Part shown: piece after piece, positions 52,625-64,000 of the stretch
Layout: the number at the start of each line of letters is the position of its first letter
Numbering within the stretch: position 1 is the stretch's first letter
NCBI GenBank assembly: GCA_947652115.1
Contig: OX393572.1
Location: 2,874,811-2,938,810, forward strand
Direction: 5' to 3'
DNA length: 64,000 bases
From: Blastomussa wellsi
Taxonomy: Eukaryota > Cnidaria > Anthozoa > Scleractinia > Plerogyridae
Notes under the pieces: generated by a model
What the model was told of the DNA's origin: nothing
What the model saw: the letters and a program-made list of their open reading frames with translations, nothing else
The model's database searches: none
Program-made: the position numbers and the translations under genes

Positions 52625-55200
52625 CCAGCTGTTAAATCTAAAAGTATAATCATTTTCCAAGTGGAATGCTTACATGTATGCTTGGTGGTGAAGATTTCAG
52701 GCCCAATGAGCACAATCAAGAAGCCCAAACGTAGAATATACCCCAACATAACAAAGAAATGTCAACTTAATTCTGTAATAGAACAACTTCACAGTTTACA
52801 GCGCATTATAAATGTAAACACTAAATGCAAAACGTCTGTATGACCACAGCTTTTCAAGCTGTAAAATGTGCTTCATTGACAGTTTGTTGAATAATAATAA
52901 AAACAGTTATCCTGCTCAACCTTGTGGACTATCATCTGATTTTAGCCAACTCACCCTATGGCCTTCTTGGCTAAGTATTGGGTGATATTCCGTGCAATTA
53001 GTTATTCATGATGTACAGGTGAAGGATAACATTGGCTTCAAGACCATAATTATATGGGCAGCATGACATTTTGTTGAATACTAACAATTATTCAACAAAT
53101 TCTCACGTTGCCTAAATATGGTCATTAAGAGATTGTTATCCATCATCTGCACTCGAAAGATATTCTGTGATATACGTTAACGATAAGCGCCGCATAACGG
53201 CAACTTTTCTAGCTGTAATAAAGTGCTTTGTTGAATAAATAATCTTGTTAGATGTTTGATTGGTTGTTTACCATTTACATGGGGAAACCAGTTGGTCAAC
53301 GGTTTGTGTAAATGGAAAGCAAAAGTTCCCAATGGAAATTTCCGTTTGTGAATGGCGTGTTCAATTTACAAAACAGACCCAACTTACCAAGAAAGCCAAG
53401 GGTGAGTTTAACATATTAGCATAGGGCCTGGAACTTGTGCCAAATTTGTAAGCAAATTTTCCGCTCTGAAATGGCGTTTGGGAATTTTGGACTACCTTTC
53501 AAGGAATCCCGTTTTCCCGAGAAAATTTCCGTTCGGGGAGACAAAATTAGTCTTCCATTTACATTCCATCCGGAATTTCCCGATTTTTTTGGTAAATGGT
53601 AAACAACCATTGTGTCGTATCATGGAGTATTTTTACGACTTGTGCCGTATTTTGACAAGCCCTCCACAAAAACCAACATTTCTAAACTCCTCGGGTTAGC
53701 CCCCCAACCCACCCCCAAAAGAAAGTCAATTTATTTTTAGTAAAATAATACACATCAATTCTAAACTGCCAACTGTCATTTTTATTAGGAAAAGTATGGC
53801 AATATGAAGGCATGATACAGGATGATAATTTGTCTCAAGTATAAAAGTAGTTCATCCTTAGAAAATGACCATTCTTTAATGACTAGTACAATATTGATGT
53901 AAGGAATGGCTTTGTGTTACAGTCTTTCCCATAAAACCGTGAACACCAGAAATGTTTATGGAATGTTATTGTGTTACAAAGAACCTAAACTTTGCTACGA
54001 TTGGTCACTACACAATAAACATTCCAGAAACTTTTCGGTGTTCACGGTTTTATGGGAAAGACTTTAAGCTATGTTGCCAGAATAGTAAAAATATATCCAA
54101 CAAGCAGACAGACTGTCTCTGCATTGATTAGCATTTGGGTCTGAAGTAAAGAACCCAGTCAAAATTCAAGTAAAAAAGTCTTTGAAGAGGCTTGTAATGA
54201 TTGATTTCTACAATACACGTACACATGCATAAGGATCAGTGTAAAATGGATAAATGTAACATTGGATTGTCAATATTTTTCCAAGCTAGCATTTAGCTTA
54301 ACTCATCAATGACAACAATTTCCATGCAATAGCCTTCATTGCTTGAAAATATAAGATTAGTGAAGCTCATAATTTACAGCAATAATTGTCCCTTTTAGCG
54401 AAGAGTATTAGTGAAGTCATGACTCAGACAAACGACCCAAAATGGCAGGCGAATTGAAGCTTTCTTTTAAGCCAGTGTTCCTTAAACATTTTTTGAAACA
54501 GTCACCTTCATTCCCTGTATTCCTCTATTTCTCACAGAACACACTGATGGGTGTCGTGTCTTACAGGCTCCAAACATCTCATTCAATTTTAAAACCTCAC
54601 GTTCTTCACTACTAAGGGACAATTATACCTCTGAAATGGAATCCAAAAGGAGTTGCAAGTACATGGCAACTTACGACTTCATTCCTCTGATTGAATTGAA
54701 ATCAAGAAGACACAATAATTATTACCACCTTGAACAACTCAATTCAGTAGCCCTTCAATAGCCCTTCCCAACAATAGAAGTCTCAAACCCACACATTTTT
54801 CTAAAGCAACATTTGTTTCTCTGCTATAAATAGTACATTTTTTGGCAGATGCCAAGATAATAATTAAATTTCATACTTAAATTGTTATTTTCAACAATGT
54901 CTGTTTCAGTTGGCTAATTAGACTTCCACTTTCGCGCTCAGAGAGCTCGACTTGTAAGAAGGTCTACTGACTAATAAATGATTTAAATTAACGAGTAGGC
55001 CCTCAAACTGCCAACTTGTTTATCAACTGGAAGGAACATGATACAAAATTGCAGCACATTGAAGGCAGTTCAGTTAGAACTGAAGGGTATTGCAATCCAT
55101 GCATGAACTCCAGACCACAAGTCCCCAAAACGTCCACTGCTAAAACCTCTTTGCTGCTTTAGGACGGGCACCAGGAGTTGTGAACGGATTAACAGTTCTG
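52625..55200. other. Intergenic between the convergent RRM and ENT genes
   Basis: No gene seen. It probably includes the ENT 3' UTR. AT-rich, with one MITE at 53921. A minus-strand AATAAA is visible at about 53779. Confidence 0.5.
53921..54063. mobile_element. Foldback MITE (143 bp)
   Basis: Ends AGTCTTTCCCATAAAACCGT and its complement; inverted arms of about 54 bp. Lies between the RRM and ENT genes. Confidence 0.8.
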
Positions 55201-58200
55201 TTAGAGATGCATGGTGATAACAAATGAAAATACTGCCCCTATTCCCAGGCCAATGACGAGCAGGAATGCCATCATTGTGCCTGCAGTCTCGGCATGTTTT
55301 GGCTCCACCATGCTGTAATGGAAAGGAAACATTTGCAAAAATATTAAATGGACTGCTGAAGACCTTTCATTTGAATGGTTATGTATTAAGGAACTGTCCG
55401 TTAGACTTTGCAATGGCTGTGGTCACATCTATGACATACAGTGCTGTCAATAAGGGCCGTAACACCTGTTACGGCTGAGTATGCTTTATTTTCCCTTGGA
55501 AATTGGCTGTTGTGGATAGAATTCAACCACAAAGTAACAAGTTTGCTTCGTGTGTGGAGAACGAGGCTACAGGTTACGCAAAACTTAATGACAGCCCTGA
55601 CATAACTAAAGTTTAACTTCAAGTCAAGTTACGTGACGTCATACCTAACTGAAGTTAGTTCTTTTGGTTGACTTTGCGGTCACACCACACAGTTAACTAC
55701 AGTTAGTTCTAACTAGTCTATGGTTGATGTCAGAATTAAAAGAGGTTTGTGACGCACATGCGAAAAGAATTGCCACTTTCTGATTGGTTGTTTGGAGTTC
55801 TGGATTAAATATTGCAAGCATTATTGCCCTCTTCTGTCTAGAATGCAGCAAAATTTACAAGAATATAAAGAAACATTCAACTTACGATGGTCCATACATC
55901 ATGCACAGGCTTCCCAAATAACCGTTGGAGATTGAAAACATCACCATGAACAGGATCGGGAAGTAATCCTCATTAAAAAATACTGGAGATTCTCTTGGTA
56001 ATGCTTTACAAAATGCAAAGAGAGGAAGGAATGCAACTCTCAAGAAGCAGAGAAATGGAAGAAGTACACCACCTTTGCCAGGCTGAAAAAGAGTTAATAG
56101 ATTGGGAGAGTGATTAGTTGGCTGTATTCTCCTAAGAAAATGGCCAGAAATAGATGCGCGTAGCTTTAAATTGCCATTTTTAGGAGACCCTGGTTAAATG
56201 GGTTAATTTGGACTAAAATAAATAGGTAGCTTACCCCAATGCCAACAAAAAATACAATTTTTGGCAGACGGCAGACCATGACAATAGTTTCTTTTGAACT
56301 TTCAGGACATTGATCCAAAATTTATTGAACCTCCAAGGTAAACAAAACCGGTTCAAGAAACCACACAGTTCAAGAACCAGGGGTAAAATTACAGTGTTTG
56401 ACTGAAGGAAGGGAAATCACTTTTGGTTGGAAGTATCAGGAAGTATGAGAAGGTAAGGATTTGAGAATTCCGGATTCCGCTGTAGATGTATTTAATACAT
56501 ACCCATTGTACAAAAGATGCTGACAGTCTACCGCAGAAGTCACCAATATTGAACAACAGAAAACAGGTGACTGGCACAAAATAGGTACCTTCAGAAAAAG
56601 AAACAACAATTCAGTGAACAAATTGTTTCTTGATGCTGTCATACTGTTATAAAACAAAAAGTTTCTTTGTTCAGGATCCCTCTACATTGATAACTACTAC
56701 TAACTAGGAGCTTTCGATTCCCTCTCAGAACCTTGTTTTCAAGTGATGGGAGGCGTTTTGTCATGCGAATTAGCTGACAAAACGCCTCCCAAAACTTGAA
56801 GAAAAAAGGTTCTACGACAGAATCGAAAGCTTGTAGTAGTAAGCAATGTAAAGAGATCTTGAAGGAAGGAACTTGTCGTTTTATAAAAGAACAATTTGTT
56901 TAATTGTGTTAGACAATGTTTAACTTGACCCTGCAGGATGGCCCACAGGGTTTCTAAAGCTCCTCTAATTGTGGCATTGAATGTGCAGTTCTCTGCTTTT
57001 GTGCAAATCTTTGCAGCTCTTGCTCTCTTGCTCCCCTCTCTCTCTCTCTCTCCCCCTTCTGTTTGGTTGTTCACCAGCAGGGAACGACACTAGCTTTTCA
57101 ACTTACTAGCCTAGTGGCTTGTGACAACTTAGATGTACTAGCCAAATGTTTTTTTTACTAGCCCAGCATTGACGTTGGTTAGGTCAATAACAGCTGAATT
57201 ACTAGCAAGACTTCAAAGCCCAATGCAAGCGACTCTTTTTGAATACATAATGTTGGTAGTTGCATTGTACTTAAGTTCCAATTTTTATGGCACATGGCCC
57301 GGTAACATAAGACATCCACAATGAAATTCTGCCCTGGCATCCGAAAGAAGTGTTTGTGTTTGTCTTGCTCAAGGAAGATAGAAACTACTTCGGTCAATTT
57401 CATTTTATTTACTAGCCAAAGTGACTAGCAGAAATCAAAAACCTACTAGCCAAAACTAAATTTCTACTGGTTTGTGGCTAGTTGGTTACTGTTCGTGTTG
57501 AGCCTGCACCAGGTAAGTATTCTGTCAGGTAAATTGTTTTTCTCCACTGAACTCATTTCTGTGTGATGGTGCAGGATAGTAGCCACTTGTGGAGTGGTTC
57601 CCGCTTACAGGTTTGCCGTTAAAACCTCCTCTCTGACCATTGCATTTGCCGGCCCCACACTAACCTTAGTTCCAAAAAATATCCGGTAGTGCAGCAGCTC
57701 TCGTAAGCTTGTAATTGCACTGGTAGCAGTTGCTATTGTTTTAGGGGCTAGGGGCATTGTTCCTGTTGTTTGTTTTATGTGTTTTCAAGCAGGGTATCAA
57801 GCCATTCATGTGAGACCTTACTAGAGCTTATATAGCACCCAAAATATCCATACTTCCCCCACAGAAGGGATTGAAAATTCCTGAAGGTGGGGTCTCAAAG
57901 GCCAAAACTGTTAAATAAATGTATGAAGCTTAATTGGAATTTCCAGAGGGTGGGGGGGGGGGGGGTCCATCATTCTGGGCAAATAAGCCATCCTCAAGTT
58001 ATCATCAAGATGTAAGAACAAATTACTAACTTGTCCACTCGGATTTATCTTCAGTATGAACAGACCGTATTTTTGAAGTCAACGAAGGAAATGCCGCCAG
58101 TGTCACAAAGAACACAAACGCAACCGATGCACCAGGCTTGAAAATCTGAAGGAAAATAGCAGGAGCATTTTAAAAGTTGTAGTTCAATTTTATGAAAACT

Positions 58201-59399
58201 AACAGGTGAAAACATTTTTTAATTATTGCGCATGCACTTGAGTTTTAATGTTTCTAAGGACAAAGTAAGAAGTGGTTACCTCCCTGCTGGTACCGAGAGA
58301 GTAACTACTGCGAGCACCCCAACAATTCTTTGAGTGAGTATCGCTCAAAATTAAGTTAGGGACAGACCATTAGACAAGTGATGGGGGGAGGGAGGTGGGC
58401 AAAAATAAAAAAAAATCATGCAAGGAAAAAAAAAATCATGCAGGCCCTATACCTTCTGAAAAAAGCACTTGTGCTGTAAAAAAAATCATGCGACTAAAAC
58501 TCCATGAAAAAAAGTTCGAGCAAATCTGAAAATGACCACCCCCCAATCACTTTTCCAATGGTCCGTCACTTACCACCTCTCATCTCTTAAGATGAGATTC
58601 TCGTATATTGAGAGACACAATGAGAGCCTCAATGAAGTGGAATTTTTGGCATAAATTATGGGCAAATTAGCTTGCGAGTGTTTCAGTGGCTAGTCAACTA
58701 AAGTTCGAAGATTTAGTCTGAGTCAAGCGATTGTTGATTTGTTCATAATGTTTGGTTTGCCTTTACACACTTGTGATGAAACTTTCATTTTGCAGACAGC
58801 ACAGTGAATTTGCTTGTTTTTGTGCAAGCAAACTTGAATGGAAACTTGTCGCGTTGCAAGGCTTTTATTTCCCTCAGCACAAATACCAAACCTGAATAAA
58901 AGCAATCTCAAAATCGAAAATAAAGACACCAGGAAAAACGCTTGTGTATAAGTGTTCACCAAATGAATGGCCAAAATAATGTTTAATATGTTTTCCATGA
59001 CTACAATTTGAAACTTCAACACCACAACTTACCACAAAGAGTCTGTGTAAACAAACAACTTTGTCATTAAAGTTTAATTTTGAACATTTCTCTGAGCTGT
59101 AAGAACGTGCTTACAACTTTAAGTATGTGAGATCATTTTCATCTTACCTGTTTGAAGATCAACATAAATGGTGGCTTTTCCTTCTTGTAAATTTCAATAT
59201 CTTTAGGATGAACATTTACTGCTAAAAGTGCTTCATTATCCAAACCTAAGAATTTTCAAAGGGAGGCACACAGCAAATCTAATAAATATTTTTCACAGTA
59301 AGTTTCATAACATACAATTACACAAAGGCTAAATTGTGTCATCTGTGAGCGAGACAAAGAATATTTAACTTGTAGAACAACGGATTAACTTAGGATTAC

Positions 59400-59431
<32 letters not shown>

Positions 59432-60179
59432 TAAAATCAACCTTTATTGAGAAATAAAACTCGAATCTTACATGCATCCATGTGGAACTTATTACAATAT
59501 TTATTATATAAAGTAATAATACTAATAACAAAAATAACTTACTTACATAAAAGAAGTAAAAATTAGATAATTGATAATAGAAGTTCAAAATTCTATAAAA
59601 TTGCAAATCCCATGATACCGAGATATTAAAATCAACAATCGAATTATACTAATGACTGCTAAACCAGTGTCCATAAAACGCCCTAAGTATAAAAGCACAT
59701 AAGCCGTGTATTTCAAATATCCGCACTGGCTACATTTATTTTACAGTCTAATGATTGCTCTATCTTGCTACGAAACGGCGTTCGCGAACCTCTAATGCAT
59801 GCATGTACCGATCTTAAGAGTTCAAACGAAATCTGTGTCCTGAGCCAAGTGATTACAACATGATAAGGCTCAGTATCTTTCTCAGCTATCTTGTCCGCGA
59901 GATGCTTTAAGAACCGCTGACACTCATTTCCCATTCCACCATTGGTTCCAAACACTAAAGGCGTAAACGAACCCATTTCTACATCTAACACCCGCTGCTG
60001 GTACTTGCGCTTCTTCTCTTCCTCTTGCTCCTTAAACACTTCCGATGTTGGCTTGCTCTGGTAACTCTTGGAGTTGACGTGCGTAACTCTAACATCAAAA
60101 AATGCCGTAACTCCTCTTGCCCAGAACCCTCCCGCTTTAATGTCCAACCTTGCCTCAGAATTTGTAACAGCGCTCCTCA

Positions 60180-60217
<38 letters not shown>

Positions 60218-61745
60218 GTGTCAATGTATTTAGCACTACTGTGCTAATTGGGGACACTGTAAATACGTAAACAAATATTGTAAATGAAACAGAAAGTTCT
60301 TAAAAATCCCACCTGGCAGGAGGCAGACCAGTTGGCTATTTACAAAGCGTGGAGGAGTTGAATTCGGGACCACCGAAGACAAATCCGTTTTTAGTGGCAG
60401 GGAGGAGGACTCGAACCCGTGACCACCGGATTACAAGTCCAGCACCATGACCACTAGGCCACGCTTGCCTCCAATTCTGAACCTACATGCAAACTTCTAA
60501 AATTCATCAAGTTAAAACAAAGCAAATCAGAAGTGTGACCATGGTTTGTAAACCTGAAATTAATTAGCAGGGCTCGAAATAACGGCCGGTCAACGGACAA
60601 TGTCCGGACTGATTGGGGATTTGACCGGTCAAACTTTCGTCTTGCCGGTCATGTTGACCGGTCAAAATTCAATAGTGTTGAAAACGAAATAAATTTAAGT
60701 TTCCTGCTGTTCAGTTGTTTCAGTTGTTATTTGTCGAGTCGCTGTGTATTGCGGAACTTTGACATGAAATCCTGGTGACATGCAACTAGAGCCATTATTT
60801 ACAATTCGGGCATCGAAACAGACATCGGGATTTGCCCACTTCCGGTCACAAAATTATCAAATATTTCCACTTTTATTAGTAATTTTCAAAAGTTGAACAT
60901 TTGTCCCTGCATATAAATTAATTCCTTAAGCGGAATAAATACTATCTAAAGCAGTGTACTGCAAAGGGACTATAATTCATAGCAACAATAATTATAATCG
61001 GCCGCGTGCGTAAAGTAAACATGAAAGGTTGTACAGCCGTGAACATGGACGTACAATGTACAAAAACTCTAATGTTTGCCAGCTATTATTGGGTTGTAGA
61101 GATAACATTAAATGAAAAACATTCAAGTAGAAACTAGTTGTGATTATCAAGGAACATGTTGGAAAAAAATATATCTAAAAATATCTAAAGCTGCACGTAC
61201 ACATTGAGAAACAGCACATCACGGTAACCCGCGCAGCGTGCATGTTATCATATTGTAAACTAAAAGCACTTTAAAGTGCTGTAAGCTCTTAGCAACGAGT
61301 CTTGGGGAATAAATTCGTAACATTTTTGGTTTATGGGCCCCTAAAAGAGTAATTCATCATATACATTTGACCGGCCAGAAACAATACGTGACCGAGCAAA
61401 AATGAATTTGGCCGGTCATCGTGACCGGAGACTATCCGAAAATTATTTTGAGGCTTGATTAGCATCAATTTTTACAACTTTATTTCCCTGTCTTCTTAGT
61501 TTCTATTAAGGAAATACATCAAACACTTGAGAGTGAGTGTTTCATTACATTTCCAATGTTCAATTCTCTACTCAGTTTTTGGAAATGTGACAAAAATATT
61601 GTCTCCGTGTTAAATATAATACATATCATTGTATAAAAGCCAAGCTGAGGAGACTGGGAAATGGCATCAAATTGGTACATGCATGGTTCTCAGTTTCTAT
61701 AGCGGACAGATGATTCTTTGGTTAATAATATACATAAAATAAATA

Positions 61746-61782
<37 letters not shown>

Positions 61783-63249
61783 TGTAACACCAGTGCAAAA
61801 AGTGTAACACAGTGCAAAAAGTGTAACATCAGTGCAAATTACACATCGAAATTCTGGATTATGGTTGCAAATGTTTTAAACCAACCACTTTCAGTTGGTA
61901 GCATTATTAGCTGATCTTCTCAGCCAATCTGTACATTAAGTGTCAAATTCGCATCAAATGCTCGCTTCCTGTCTGCAACACTGAAAGATCTTTTGGTACT
62001 TTGGTACTTTTTCAAAAAGCTGAAATTGCACTTGCCGAAGTGGCTCGTGCAATTTCATCTTTTTGAAAAACTCACTCATGCAAATTAATTCCAACTCGAA
62101 ACCGTATAACTACCTATACTAAGTCTGTGTTCCAGCCTAGTAGCGCATCAGGGCAGAGCTTAACCCAGGTTTCCTTAGCATGAAGCAACAAGAAGCAATA
62201 TCACTCGCCCTTGCATGAAATGCTAGTCCATTCCAGAGTTACTCCCAGCATTATTTCACCAATACCCATCTATACACCTGGCCTCGGTGGAGAGAAGCAC
62301 TGTAAGAAGGTGTCTTGCTCAAGAACACAAACACAGTGCTGTGACAGGGATCGATTGGACTGTCCAATCTGGAGTCCAGTGTACTAACCAGTACGTCACC
62401 ATGCCTCCCTAAAATAAATTAATATATTATGAAATAATCTTGCTCTTACTTAATGTGGAATGTTCGCCGTTTCCAGATTTTTTTGTTGGGGATATTTGCC
62501 AGTTTGCAAGTCTCTCAATCTGATCAGCTTGTATGTTTGGAAACTCTATGGACAAATAACAAACAAAAAACACGAGAAATAAGCAAGAGCAGTAACGATA
62601 TTAACAATAGCAAAACATTATAAGGACATTGAATCACTTCACTTACTTATTTCACTTCTTTGTTCATGTGGTGAAATGTAATGTCTCGCAAATTTCTGTT
62701 TGAAAAAACAATTAAGAGCATCATCATTTTTAAAACTGAAATTGGCTTAAGTGTCATGCACACCAACAAGTTTTCTGTGTGCCTGTCACATTCTTGAGAA
62801 CTTCGGTTAGCTTAAAGGCAAAATTTTAGCTTTATCTCTTTTTTCTAGACAATAGATATGGAGGATATTACATGGCCGCACGAGATACGAAATTTTCTCT
62901 TTGAGTGCTGGAAGATATTTCAAGAGTGAGTGCAGCGAAGAGTGAAATATGTTTCAACAAAGCTCCGCCCCCACCCCATGTAATATTCTTTTCACATGAC
63001 TTATTATGTGAAGATACATGTAACATGTTATCTGTGAAAATATCATGTTTTTGCGCTAAAGCTCACCCGGTATTTCACTGCTGTTTATACAGTAAATGAA
63101 TCTAAGTGCGTGACCACTATAAATAACTTTTTTTTATATCTGCGACCTTACCATCCTATGTAGCATAATATAAGTAACAAGGCAGAGAGTTAACACAACA
63201 GCTGCAGACATGAAGTAACCAAAACCACTGCTTAAGGCATCCTTCCCTC
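55201..63249 (-). CDS. Equilibrative nucleoside transporter (SLC29 family), C-terminal half
   Basis: Moves nucleosides across the plasma or an internal membrane without coupling. Exons in reading order: 63249-63152, 62695-62647, 62545-62450, 59245-59148, 58145-58031, 56588-56503, 56082-55886, 55312-55201, stop TAA. Together they give 282 residues in consistent phase. Visible segments: TM6 (GYFMSAAVVLTLCLVTYIML), a hydrophilic loop of about 80 residues, TM7 (ASVAFVFFVTLAAFP), TM8 (YFVPVTCFLLFNIGDFCGR, holding the family D-x-x-G-R signature), TM9 (LLPFLCFLRVAFLPLFAF), TM10 (NGYLGSLCMMYGP) and TM11 (ETAGTMMAFLLVIGLGIG). Order and motifs match ENT1/ENT2-type carriers. Exons for TM1-TM5 lie beyond base 64000. 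Which vertebrate ENT is closest cannot be decided here. The 3' UTR may reach the minus-strand AATAAA near 53779, which is uncertain. Confidence 0.92.
56694..56840. mobile_element. Foldback MITE in an ENT intron
   Basis: Ends CTACTAACTAGGAGCTTTCG and the inverted GAATCGAAAGCTTGTAGTAG; the inner pair GGGAGGCGTTTTGTCA and TGACAAAACGCCTCCC is exact. Confidence 0.8.
57078..57506. mobile_element. Possible hAT-like element in an ENT intron
   Basis: Begins CAGGGAACGACACTAGC and ends CGTGTTGAGCCTG, with CACCAG directly on both sides (57072-57077 and 57507-57512). The interior repeats ACTAGCC many times. Terminal inverted match is short. Confidence 0.4.
59402..60180 (-). mobile_element. 5'-truncated LINE-type element, 3' end with C-terminal nuclease-like ORF
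   Basis: The minus ORF at 60180-59713 (about 155 codons) contains LDIKAGGFWARGVTAFFDVRV, SFTPLVFGTNGGMGNEC and SFELLRSVHACIRGSRTPFR. I recognise these as the C-terminal part of reverse-transcriptase polyproteins common in cnidarian and sponge genomes. The spaced Asp residues suggest a PD-(D/E)XK-type nuclease. After the stop, about 280 bp lead to a (TTA)n tract at 59401-59433, like the microsatellite tails of some LINEs. The 5' end is cut at another (AAT)n tract (60181-60217). There is no RT domain in the window, so it is immobile. Confidence 0.6.
60280..60478 (-). repeat. tRNA-derived SINE, second family, minus orientation
   Basis: On the minus strand: GGCCTAGTGGTCATGGTGCT head, CACGGGTTCGAGTCC box B, then a body ending GCCAACTGGTCTGCCTCC shared with the copy at 46429. 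Lies next to the truncated LINE. Confidence 0.65.
60568..61457. mobile_element. hAT-like non-autonomous element (890 bp)
   Basis: Begins CAGGGCTCGAAATAA and ends TTATTTTGAGGCTTG (12 of 15 complementary), with ATTAG on both sides. Sub-terminal GACCGGTCAA and GGCCGGTCAT words cluster at both ends. No coding frame. Confidence 0.6.
61781..62076. repeat. Short tandem repeat and hairpin
   Basis: Three copies of CAGTGCAAAAAGTGTAACA-like units at 61781-61850, then an inverted pair TTTTTCAAAAAGCTGAAATT and AATTTCATCTTTTTGAAAAA at about 62006-62076. Confidence 0.65.
62205..62410 (-). repeat. tRNA-derived SINE, minus orientation
   Basis: Same family as 548-758: on the minus strand a TGGTTAGTACACTGGACTCC-like head, GTGTTCTTGAGCAAGACACC and the CCAGGTGTATAGATGGG body. 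Lies in the ENT intron before 62450. Confidence 0.7.
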
Positions 63250-64000
63250 CTAAACAAACCAAAAACAAATTTTTCGTACCAAGTACTGCTTTCAATAAAT
63301 ATTGATACGAATTCTTTATTATTTTTGAGCCAGGGTTTTCAATAAGAATCCAAGGTCCAAGTCGAGCCGAAGGCATGACCTTGGAGTGGGGGTGTAGGGG
63401 AGCATGCCCCTCTGGGAGATTCTTAAAATTTGGACCTTTCAAAATGCATTTTTGCATTCTGGGGGAAATACATTTATAATTATAACAAGTACTAAGCACA
63501 TTCATGTTCACATTTGCACTCAAAGCATTATACGGCAATTTCAAACTTGCAAATTTTATCATGCAAGAAAAACTTTCAAAGCAAAGCAACAGGATGAATG
63601 ACTTCTCTTCTTATTGGAATGCCTGAACTGAACTGAACACTTTATTTAAACACTATGGGATATTCAGCAGAGATGGTGGGGTCGTGTATTTAGCAATATA
63701 AGATTTAGAAGCAAATATCTTTCAATATAATTTTCTGGAGGGACACAATGTTTGAGAAAAGGGTCATTGTGCATCGTCAATACAAAGAAATGTAGTCATA
63801 GTCAGTCACCATTAATTTTTTGGCGACTAAACCTGAACTTTTAGTCGCCATAGATGAAATTTTAATCGCATTGACGACCATATCAGTTGTAATTATAAAT
63901 GTTGGCCAATCCAAGTACATTGTGTTTTGTAGAAAATGTTTCATGCCATTTGTCTCATTTGACACAAGTTCTCAATCAAAGTAGGTTGCGAAATCATGCA

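Noticed and set aside
60390..60478. Genuine tRNA gene on the minus strand
   Set aside because: The head is tRNA-like with a TGTAATC loop, but the body continues with sequence shared with another interspersed copy at 46429.

Overview
This 64 kb window is nuclear DNA from an animal. It is AT-rich, with protein exons of about 50-300 nt split by GT-AG introns of a few hundred bases to 3 kb. It is full of short tRNA-derived SINEs, foldback MITEs, hAT-like and LINE fragments and minisatellites, and has one 200-bp assembly gap. The proteins are ordinary metazoan families, and the repeat style suggests an anthozoan cnidarian, most likely a stony coral. That placement is inference. No bacterial, viral or organellar gene set is visible.

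Layout. (1) 1-27168, plus strand: most of a phospholipase C beta gene of the beta-4/NorpA class. 33 exons in the window join in frame for 1,171 codons, from the end of the PH domain through EF hands, X and Y catalytic halves, C2 and the C-terminal coiled coil to a stop at 27168. The N-terminal exons lie before base 1. (2) 27169-44244: a gene-poor stretch of about 17 kb with foldback elements, a 102-bp duplication carrying E2F-like sites, a pentanucleotide satellite with the gap, an 18-bp minisatellite and a frameshifted cupin pseudogene. (3) 51097-44245, minus strand: a complete ten-exon MIPOL1 orthologue (455 aa, coiled coil). (4) 51203-52426, plus strand: an intronless 407-residue protein with four RRM domains and a basic, acid-free N-terminus that looks like a mitochondrial presequence. 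It is head to head with MIPOL1, with 105 bp between start codons. (5) 63249-55201, minus strand: the C-terminal half (TM6-TM11) of an equilibrative nucleoside transporter (SLC29 family), whose earlier exons lie beyond base 64000.

The four genes do not form a pathway: receptor-coupled phosphoinositide signalling, a structural coiled-coil protein, a probable organellar RNA-binding protein and a nucleoside carrier. The only regulatory link visible is the shared MIPOL1/RRM promoter.

I found no clearly new multi-gene system. The observations most worth following are a hammerhead-ribozyme-like motif inside a foldback Penelope-like remnant in MIPOL1 intron 1, an alternative terminal exon candidate in MIPOL1, an optional 33-nt exon in the PLC coiled coil, a MITE that supplies the only nearby poly(A) signals of the RRM gene, and the uncharacterised four-RRM protein itself.
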